Origin: Denitratisoma sp.
GTDB taxonomy: Bacteria; Pseudomonadota; Gammaproteobacteria; Burkholderiales; Rhodocyclaceae
NCBI GenBank assembly: GCA_032027165.1
Contig: JAVSMO010000001.1
Coordinates: forward strand, 1,724,253 to 1,788,252
Length of the DNA stretch: 64,000 nucleotides
Reading direction: 5' to 3'
The notes beneath the pieces are model-generated. The model searched no databases, had not been told where the DNA came from, and saw only the letters and a program-made list of their open reading frames with translations. Of the stretch, positions 58,238-64,000 are shown piece after piece (position 1 is the first letter of the stretch; each line of letters begins with the position of its first letter). Position numbers and translations under genes: made by a program.

Positions 58238-60169
58238 ATGCTCAAACTCATACAAAGAACGCTGCAATGGTTCTTCATGCGCGTCGAAGGCGTCTTCAAC
58301 ATCGCCTTCGGCGACAAGCTGAACCCGCTCTACCACCTCGGCACCATCACCTTCTGGCAGTTCTGGCTGGTGTGCATCAGCGGTCTCTACCTCTTCGTGT
58401 TCACCGATACCGGCGTCAACGACGCCTACCAGTCGGTGCAGGAGCTCACCCATGACCAGTGGTGGGCCGGCGGCATCATGCGCAGCGTGCACCGCTACGC
58501 CACCGACGGCATGATCCTCACCATGCTGCTGCACATGGTGCGCCACTTCGCCTTCGACAAGTACCGCGGCTTCCGCTGGTTCTCCTGGATCACCGGCGTC
58601 GTCCTCATCTGGCTGATGTACATCACCGGCATCAACGGCTTCATGCTGGTGTGGGACCAGCTGGCCCAGTTCGTCACCGTCGCCACCGCCGAGATGCTCG
58701 ACTGGTTCCCGATGTTCAAGGGCGTGGTGATCCGCAACTTCATCTTCGAGGGCCACGTCAACGACCGCCTGTTCACCCTGATCGCCTTCATCCACCTCGG
58801 CGCGCCGCTGCTGGTGCTGATGCTGATGTGGATCCACGTCCAGCGCGTGCCGCGCGCCCACATCAACCCGCCGAAGGCCATCGCTATCTGGGTCACGCTC
58901 ACTTTCGTCGTGCTCTCGCTGGTCAAGCCGGTGGTGAGCCAGGGGCCGGCCAACCTGTCCGTCGAGGTCGGCCAGATCGACTTCGACTGGTTCCTGCTGG
59001 CGATCTACCCGCTCATCTACGACTGGCCGCTCGAGTACCTGTGGGGCATGCTGTTCGGACTGACCGGCCTGCTCTACCTGACGCCCTGGCTGCCGCCGAA
59101 GCGGCGCGGCAGCGCCAAGGCCGAGCTGGACATCAGCGTGCATCCCGACAACAGGACGGTGAAGGCCCGCTTCGGCGAGACCATCCTCGACGCCGGCCTG
59201 CGCGGCGAGATCAACCTGCCCTACGAATGCCGCAACGGCGGCTGCGGCATGTGCAAGTGTTCCGTGCTGCAGGGCGAGGTCGACCCCGGCATCTACCAGC
59301 CCAGCGTGCTCAGCCCCGCCGAGCGCGCCATGGGCAAGGTGCTGATGTGCTGCGCCAGCCCGCTCACCGACATCGAGATCGAATACGAGCCGCAGTTCGC
59401 CCTGGCGCGCGCCCCGGTGAAGGAATACGTCGGCGTCGTCGACAAGCTGGAGAAGCTGACCTACGACGTCATGGGCGTGACGATCAAACTGCCCGAGGGC
59501 CAGCACATCGCCTTCACCGCCGGCCAGTACATCAACATCATCCTCGAGGACGGCGAGCGCCGCGCCTTCTCCTTCGCCAGCGCGCCGCACGAAGCGCAGA
59601 ACATCGAGCTGCAGATCCGCCTGGTGCCGGGCGGACGCTTCACCACCCACGTCTTCGAGAAGATGAAGGTGGGCGACCCGATCCGCTTCGAGGGCCCGCT
59701 CGGCGACTTCGTGCTGCGCGAATCGAGCCGGCCGATCATCTTCGTCGCCGGCGCCACCGGCTTCGCCCCGGTGAAGAGCATGGTCGAGGACGCCTTCCAC
59801 CGCGGCCTGAAGCGGCCGATCCGCCTCTACTGGGGCGTCAAGCAGCGCCGCGACATGTACCTCGCCGACCTGCCCGAGCAGTGGCAGCGCGACCACGACA
59901 ACTTCAAGTTCATCCCGGTGCTCTCCGAGCCGGGGCCGGACGACGCCTGGACCGGCCGCACCGGCCTGGTGCACGAGGCCATCCTGCAGGACTTCCCCAG
60001 CCTCGCCGGCAACGAGATCTACGCCTGCGGCTCGGTGAGGATGGTCGAGGCGATCTTCCCGAAGCTGAAGGACCAGGGCGCCGAGGAAGGCATGTGCTTC
60101 TCCGATGCCTTCACGATCTCGGCGCGCTCGATGGCGCTGCAGGTGCCGGCGGAGGAACCGAAGGTCTGA
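58238..60169 (+). CDS. Cytochrome b - [2Fe-2S] ferredoxin - NAD(P)H reductase fusion
   Basis: 643 aa. Residues 1-285: cytochrome b/b6-like membrane domain with His pairs H85/H99 and H186/H200. Residues 293-385: plant-type ferredoxin with C331, C336, C339 and C371 (or C372). Residues 395-635: FNR-type flavoprotein with FAD motif RRAFSFASAPHE and nucleotide site FVAGATGFAPVKSMVEDA, YACGSVRMVEAIF. One chain could move electrons between NAD(P)H and a quinone or periplasmic carrier via 2Fe-2S and two b hemes. Its cytochrome b part is clearly related to that of the protein at 53024. I know no characterised enzyme with this order. Confidence 0.85.
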   Translation: MLKLIQRTLQWFFMRVEGVFNIAFGDKLNPLYHLGTITFWQFWLVCISGLYLFVFTDTGVNDAYQSVQELTHDQWWAGGIMRSVHRYATDGMILTMLLHMVRHFAFDKYRGFRWFSWITGVVLIWLMYITGINGFMLVWDQLAQFVTVATAEMLDWFPMFKGVVIRNFIFEGHVNDRLFTLIAFIHLGAPLLVLMLMWIHVQRVPRAHINPPKAIAIWVTLTFVVLSLVKPVVSQGPANLSVEVGQIDFDWFLLAIYPLIYDWPLEYLWGMLFGLTGLLYLTPWLPPKRRGSAKAELDISVHPDNRTVKARFGETILDAGLRGEINLPYECRNGGCGMCKCSVLQGEVDPGIYQPSVLSPAERAMGKVLMCCASPLTDIEIEYEPQFALARAPVKEYVGVVDKLEKLTYDVMGVTIKLPEGQHIAFTAGQYINIILEDGERRAFSFASAPHEAQNIELQIRLVPGGRFTTHVFEKMKVGDPIRFEGPLGDFVLRESSRPIIFVAGATGFAPVKSMVEDAFHRGLKRPIRLYWGVKQRRDMYLADLPEQWQRDHDNFKFIPVLSEPGPDDAWTGRTGLVHEAILQDFPSLAGNEIYACGSVRMVEAIFPKLKDQGAEEGMCFSDAFTISARSMALQVPAEEPKV

Positions 60170-60187
60170 GACGCCATTGCCGAAATG

Positions 60188-60214
60188 AAAAACGGCCTCG
60201 CAAGAGGCCGTTTT
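60188..60214 (+). terminator. Terminator after the cytochrome b fusion
   Basis: AAAACGGCCTC / GAGGCCGTTTT with a GCAA loop, then CTTTT. The next gene is convergent. Confidence 0.85.
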
Positions 60215-60233
60215 CTTTTGAGGAGGCGGGGCT

Positions 60234-61481
60234 TCACTCCGGCAGCGCGACCTTGCCGTCCTTGCTGTACTGGTAGTCGCGGAAGATGTGCTCTGCGCTG
60301 AGCAGCTGGTAGCTGCCGTCCTCGAGCTTGCGCGAGGTGTCCTTCAGCCGGTAGGTGTAGTGGCCGCAGGTCCAGCAGTCGAAGTTGCGCATGTGGGTGC
60401 ACAGGCAGGTCTTGTCCCACACCTCGAGCTTCTTGGCCCCGGGATGCAATGCCACCTCGCGGTAGTAGGCGTCGATGTAGGCGCAGTGGCCGCTCGAGTC
60501 GAGCAGGTAGCCGTAGGCCTCGCAGTTCGGCCGGATGCCCGAACCGATGGCCGGGCTGCTCTTCAGCATGCGCATCGGATAGCCGGTCGGCGAAATGCCG
60601 TTGACCTCGATGTCCTCCTCGCCGGCCTTGAAGTACTCCTGCTGCACCTTCGCCGGCAGGCCGCATTCCTTGGCGACGGTGAAGCGCGTCGCCACCTGCA
60701 CGGCGGCCGAGCCGGTGTCCAGATAGCTCACCGCATCCGTGCCGGTGAAAATGCCGCCGGCCGGGATCACCGGGATGTCCAGCTTCTCCTGGCGCAGCCA
60801 GTCGAGGATTTCCGTCGTGATGACGCGCAGGTCGTACTTCATCCAGTCGTCGAGGCCGAAGCCGAGGTGGCCGCCGGCGAGCGGCCCCTCCACCACCACG
60901 TAGTCGGGCAGCCGCCCGGTGCGCGCGCTCTTGCGCAGGAACAGCTGCAGCGCACGCAGCGACGAGACGATGATGCCGAGCTGGACGTCCTTGAAACGCG
61001 GATGGTCCTCGATCAGGCCGAAGGAGCCCAGGTGCAGGCCGGCGGCGAGCGTGATGCCGTCGATGCCGGCGTCCATGGCGGCCGTGAGGCGCACGCGCAG
61101 CGTCTCCTTCGGCGCGTTCATGGTGAGCTTTTCCATGCAGTTGATGAAGATCAGCCCGTCGCCGCGCTTCGCCTCCATGGTGGTCTGCACATGCAGCCGG
61201 GTCGCTTCGGCGACGTCGGCGAGGTCGAACTTCACCTCGGACTTGTCGACGTTGGCGACGTTGTGCTTGTAGCGCTTCTGCTTGACGCTGACGAACTTGG
61301 TGTCGTAGCGGCGGTCGGAGACCGTCTTGATCATGGCGTCCGAGATGTGGCCGACGCCGCCCAGGCGGGCCGCCTCCAGCGCGAGTTCCGCCGTGGAGAT
61401 GTCCACGCCCATGCCGCCGATCATGATCGGCACCAGTTCCCGTCCGCCGAGCCGCAGGCGGAAATCATCCACGCATTTCAT
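60234..61481 (-). CDS. Nitronate monooxygenase / NAD(P)H-dependent FMN protein with Cys-rich tail
   Basis: 415 aa TIM barrel of the 2-nitropropane dioxygenase family: LVPIMIGGMGVDISTAELAL, GLHLGSFGLIEDHPRF, VVEGPLAGGHLGFGLDDW with the catalytic-type histidine, and VIPAGGIFTGTDAV. The last 110 residues carry an extra segment with five cysteines (CLCTHMRNFDCWTCGHY and an earlier GHCAYID), not seen in typical nitronate monooxygenases, suggesting a metal or Fe-S site. It may be an enoyl reductase-like or other flavoprotein; convergent with the cytochrome b fusion. Confidence 0.75.
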   Translation of the reverse strand: MKCVDDFRLRLGGRELVPIMIGGMGVDISTAELALEAARLGGVGHISDAMIKTVSDRRYDTKFVSVKQKRYKHNVANVDKSEVKFDLADVAEATRLHVQTTMEAKRGDGLIFINCMEKLTMNAPKETLRVRLTAAMDAGIDGITLAAGLHLGSFGLIEDHPRFKDVQLGIIVSSLRALQLFLRKSARTGRLPDYVVVEGPLAGGHLGFGLDDWMKYDLRVITTEILDWLRQEKLDIPVIPAGGIFTGTDAVSYLDTGSAAVQVATRFTVAKECGLPAKVQQEYFKAGEEDIEVNGISPTGYPMRMLKSSPAIGSGIRPNCEAYGYLLDSSGHCAYIDAYYREVALHPGAKKLEVWDKTCLCTHMRNFDCWTCGHYTYRLKDTSRKLEDGSYQLLSAEHIFRDYQYSKDGKVALPE

Positions 61482-61614
61482 CGAAGCCTCTGGAATACAG
61501 CCGGAACGGGCGGACTACCCCCGGCGCAAAAGGCGACATTTTACGCCATGGCCGGGCGCTTACACCCGGAAAACGCGGAATTTCAATGCTAACTAAAGGG
61601 ATATCCGGCCGCCG

Positions 61615-62280
61615 TCATTCCCGCGGAAGCGGAAATCCATGAGGCCCGGCGCGTACGAACGCCGCAATATCCCCGGCCACCTCCCGGGAATTCATGATGA
61701 AGGTATGCAGGGACGGCACCGTCCGCAGCGGAACGCCCGGCAGCCGCGTCTCGTCGAGCGCCAGCACGCCATCGTTCGGCACGTCGCCGAAGGGCCCCAG
61801 GCGGCCGCGCGGGCCGCCCGTGCCAGCGTAGATGCGGGTCGGCACCGCCGGCACCGGCAAGGCCTCCATGAAGTCCGGGCTGGCCAGCTTCTGCCCCATC
61901 TCCCCGGTGAAAAGCCTGTACAGGCGCCGGGGCGCGAATTTCCGCGCCGCCCGGCTGGCGCGCGTCGGCGGCGCCAGCAGGAAGCAGCCGAGCGGCGGAC
62001 GGGCCAGCCGCGGCAGGGCGGCGCGGATCAGCACGGTGCCGAGCGAATGACCGACGAGCACAAAGTCAGTCCCCGCAGCACGGCGATCGATGAACGCCCC
62101 GAGCCGCCCGACGCAGCCCTCCCACCCCTCCAGCGCCGCCGAATAGGCGAACAGGTCGGGACGCAGCCCCGCCGCCCGCAGGCGCGCCGCCAGCACCAGC
62201 ATGGCAGCCGGTGTGCGGCCCATGCCGTGGACTAGGATGGCGCGGATGGGTTTGCTGGCTTGGGGCTGCACAAAAAACAT
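61615..62280 (-). CDS. Alpha/beta hydrolase
   Basis: 221 aa. AILVHGMGRTPAAMLVLAARL at the N-terminus, nucleophile elbow VLVGHSLGTVLIRAAL (serine near 77), acid and histidine toward the C-terminus (NDGVLALDETRL, TVPSLHTFIMN). No signal peptide. Substrate unknown. It is the last gene of the high-GC chromosomal block; a copy of the dispersed 25-bp repeat lies in it, read as AAGTDFV. Confidence 0.8.
   Translation of the reverse strand: MFFVQPQASKPIRAILVHGMGRTPAAMLVLAARLRAAGLRPDLFAYSAALEGWEGCVGRLGAFIDRRAAGTDFVLVGHSLGTVLIRAALPRLARPPLGCFLLAPPTRASRAARKFAPRRLYRLFTGEMGQKLASPDFMEALPVPAVPTRIYAGTGGPRGRLGPFGDVPNDGVLALDETRLPGVPLRTVPSLHTFIMNSREVAGDIAAFVRAGPHGFPLPRE
62061..62085 (+). repeat. Dispersed 25-bp repeat, copy 9 (24/25)
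   Basis: Identical over 24 bases to 56788-56811 although the host genes are unrelated and it is translated in another frame. Confidence 0.85.
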
Positions 62281-62290
62281 AGGAATGATC

Positions 62291-62325
62291 TGTTACCTAT
62301 GTGCCCAGACTTTTTTGTTACCTAT
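62291..62325. repeat. Direct repeats TGTTACCTAT at a composition boundary
   Basis: TGTTACCTAT occurs at 62291-62300 and again at 62316-62325, separated by GTGCCCAGACTTTTT. The pair sits exactly where high-GC chromosomal DNA meets lower-GC cassette-like DNA, and the second copy includes the stop codon of the next gene. It may be the end of a lost insertion element. Confidence 0.4.
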
Positions 62326-63427
62326 CACCCCGACCGGTCAGTCTGCGGAGTTGAAAGATCGTGCCATCCGAGAATTGGCTCAAAGCGTTATCGGGTTCGC
62401 TGTAGCTGACTGACTCAATCTTTTCAAACTCGGCGTCCTCTAAAATCGCTGCAATGACCGTGGAATCTATTCCTGCAACGCACTCGTACTTTACGTCCTC
62501 AAGAGTGACGATGCGGCGTTGTACTTGATAGCGGCGATTTCCCTCGGAAACTGTCTCAAGCGAACTCGTTTCTCGTTGAAAACTCCCCTTAAATTCGTCG
62601 AAGGCCGACTCAATCTTGGTGTCGCCACGAGTTGGAGGAGCGTAACGCGCAATCATGTCGGGGTACTCAGATGCAATCTTTCTCTCAAGCGTGAACTTTG
62701 CTGCCAAATACTTCAGGTAAGAACTGGCTGAGCTCTTGCAGCCTACAAACTCAAGGACTTTCTCAATGTGCAGCAGTTGCGCGTGGCCTTTATCTGGCGG
62801 GACGATATCTGGAAGTTCAGGGTCAACAAAAAAAGAGAAGCTCGGAAACGCCCTCGGGTTGCTACAGAAATATGAGGCAATAGCGATTTTTCGTAACGCT
62901 GGCTCAGGGTAGTTCTTCACCTGACCGATTGCTTTTTCAATGGTTGGAATTACGGTTTCGAGTCGGCATGTGCCTTTTGCTTCATACAGAAATCGTTCAT
63001 CCTTGCTATTGAACCCCTCAAAATCTGGACGCTTTTTCGACAGCTTTCGATTTTCTGGAATTTGGCAAATCGTGGACCAATCAATGTCAAACAAATCCAC
63101 CATCAAAAGAGAGGCCATTGCAACGCCGAGATCTTCAGAGTGGCGCCTCTTGAAATCAGATGTGCCGAAATTGAGGGTTATGAATTTGCTCTTTGGCGCT
63201 TTTGAGAAGAAATCCATGACCGTCACGAGGTGAGGAGAGAGGTCGGCTCCGAAACGATTTGGATTTGACCCAAGCACCAAGTGGGCGTGCGTGAAGCGGG
63301 CAGGATCAAGAGACAACAGGTAGTCATGCTCCACCACATGCGCAAGCGACCCGCATGATGGGATGAGGTGATTAAGGACTTGCGGCGGGACGGATGAACT
63401 GTCAAAACGGACGTAAGTGTTTAGCAT
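62318..63427 (-). CDS. Hypothetical protein with PD-(D/E)XK nuclease-like motif (integron cassette)
   Basis: 369 aa from MLNTYVRFDSSS; a GTG at 63466 would start inside the attC-like site and is less likely. The segment RPDFEGF (D135) followed by FLYEAKGT (E149, K151) fits a PD-(D/E)XK nuclease core, with a possible helix glutamate near 98. C-terminal region is helical (LERKIASEYPDMI). GC content is visibly lower than the rest of the window. Family not recognised; could be a defence nuclease. Confidence 0.55.
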   Translation of the reverse strand: MLNTYVRFDSSSVPPQVLNHLIPSCGSLAHVVEHDYLLSLDPARFTHAHLVLGSNPNRFGADLSPHLVTVMDFFSKAPKSKFITLNFGTSDFKRRHSEDLGVAMASLLMVDLFDIDWSTICQIPENRKLSKKRPDFEGFNSKDERFLYEAKGTCRLETVIPTIEKAIGQVKNYPEPALRKIAIASYFCSNPRAFPSFSFFVDPELPDIVPPDKGHAQLLHIEKVLEFVGCKSSASSYLKYLAAKFTLERKIASEYPDMIARYAPPTRGDTKIESAFDEFKGSFQRETSSLETVSEGNRRYQVQRRIVTLEDVKYECVAGIDSTVIAAILEDAEFEKIESVSYSEPDNALSQFSDGTIFQLRRLTGRGDR

Positions 63428-63448
63428 AGTGTGAGATTTAATTTGAGC

Positions 63449-63535
63449 GGCTAACGTAGAGCTCACCGGCGCTGCGCGGCTTTATCGCGCAGCGTCCAGC
63501 GACCGGAGGGAGCGAGATTGAGCGCCATGTTAGAC
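63449..63535 (-). repeat. attC-like integron recombination site
   Basis: 87 bp bounded by GGCTAAC (63449-63455) and GTTAGAC (63529-63535). The 16-bp ends are imperfect inverted copies (12/16): GGCTAACGTAGAGCTC versus the complement GTCTAACATGGCGCTC. Inside is the hairpin GCTGCGCG / CGCGCAGC. One R-box position departs from RYYYAAC. It lies between two leftward genes, immediately after the stop of one and just before the start of the next, as in a cassette array. Confidence 0.7.
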
Positions 63536-63544
63536 AGCAGCCCG

Positions 63545-64000
63545 TCACATCCATCGTTTCGCACGCACCCTTCGAAAGGTTTGCTCAAAGTGTTCGCTTT
63601 GCGTCCGCAAATATTCTTCAATGTGATCGAAATTGACGACATCAACCCAGCCTTGAGTGTCACCGAATGTTCCAAATTGAATCAACCTAATCCACTTGAG
63701 CTCCTCTGGATCCGCCAATTCGGCTGACCAGAGCCGACTCTGGATAACAACAATCGGAAGGTACTGGTTTATTCTGCACGTGTGGCTCTCAATGGCGCCC
63801 ATGGCACTTGGAAAAGGTAGCTTTAGGCGCCGAGCAACTTCGAGATCAGTACCGAGGTCAGCTGCCAGTCCATCCATTTTTTCGGTTTTCGCGGCGGCTA
63901 CTGCTGATCGGAGTGCTGAAGTAGCCCGCCATAGGACGGAATTGTCGAGACCCTTATCGGACTTTCCGTTCGTCTCTCGGAACGCGGAAAAGCAATGTTT
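63545..64000 (-). CDS. Hypothetical cassette protein, N-terminus off the edge
   Basis: The frame stays open to the window edge (152 codons incl. stop visible), so the listed part is the C-terminus; an internal ATG at 63877 may be the true start. Visible text includes LGTDLEVARRLKLPFPSAMG, YLPIVVIQSRLWSAELADPE and DHIEEYLRTQSEHFEQTF. No family recognised. Lower GC than the core genome. Its stop is 9 bp from the attC-like site. Confidence 0.5.
   Translation of the reverse strand, partial: KHCFSAFRETNGKSDKGLDNSVLWRATSALRSAVAAAKTEKMDGLAADLGTDLEVARRLKLPFPSAMGAIESHTCRINQYLPIVVIQSRLWSAELADPEELKWIRLIQFGTFGDTQGWVDVVNFDHIEEYLRTQSEHFEQTFRRVRAKRWM

Noticed and set aside
62337..62346. GTCAGTCTGC shared with 22674 near the cassette junction
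   Set aside because: Ten bases only and no continuation into the rest of the element; too short to call a copy.

Overview
The window is GC-rich (roughly two thirds G+C by eye), densely packed chromosomal DNA with betaproteobacterial gene order and families: pcnB-folK-panB-panC-panD, hda next to purM-murI, mutL-miaA, rpmB-rpmG, and flavocytochrome c sulfide dehydrogenase with cytochromes c. I would place the host in Betaproteobacteria, probably the Rhodocyclales or a relative with a respiratory, sulfur- and nitrogen-oxide-using lifestyle; genus cannot be fixed from this sequence.

Layout. 1-6617: LysR regulator, then hyi / haloacid dehalogenase / malate synthase (glyoxylate and C2 metabolism), lrgAB, and a TPP-dependent 2-oxo acid (acetoin-type) dehydrogenase E1 pair. 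6704-16776: two FMN-split-barrel proteins (one fused to GAF), hemerythrins, yaeQ, a secreted Cache protein, a chemoreceptor, thioredoxin, tusE, a CDGSH Fe-S protein and folE. 16827-24291: AsmA-like protein, SCO protein, ettA, an orphan lipoyl domain, fccAB, a PhnD-like binding protein and cytochrome c4. 24380-47331: housekeeping genes (dut, coaBC, radC, rpmBG, desaturase, sufS, rsmB, purN, dedA, mutL, miaA, murI, purM, hda, pcnB, folK, panBCD). 47330-61481: an accessory respiratory region. 61615-64000: a hydrolase, then a shift to lower-GC DNA with an integron attC-like site and two cassette-like genes.

The most unusual block is 47330-60169. Two heme A synthase homologues diverge from a three-gene cluster that looks like the CuA/heme-copper nitric oxide reductase called sNOR (norSY), followed by senC. 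Next comes an operon of a cytochrome b fused to two [4Fe-4S] clusters and an MvhD-like domain, an unknown anchored protein and a divergent heme-copper-like subunit I lacking several expected active-site residues. Then come an NnrS-like membrane protein, a DUF2249 protein and a second cytochrome b fused to a [2Fe-2S] ferredoxin and a ferredoxin reductase. Three CRP/FNR-family (Dnr/NnrR-like) boxes precede these units, two of them exactly at -41.5 from good -10 elements, so the region reads as one low-oxygen/NO regulon.

A second signal is genome-scale: a 25-bp sequence with core AAAAGTCAGTC occurs at least nine times in the window at 20-25 of 25 matches, in both orientations, mostly inside unrelated genes and in different reading frames. 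This implies selection or spread at the DNA level, like an uptake sequence or another dispersed signal.
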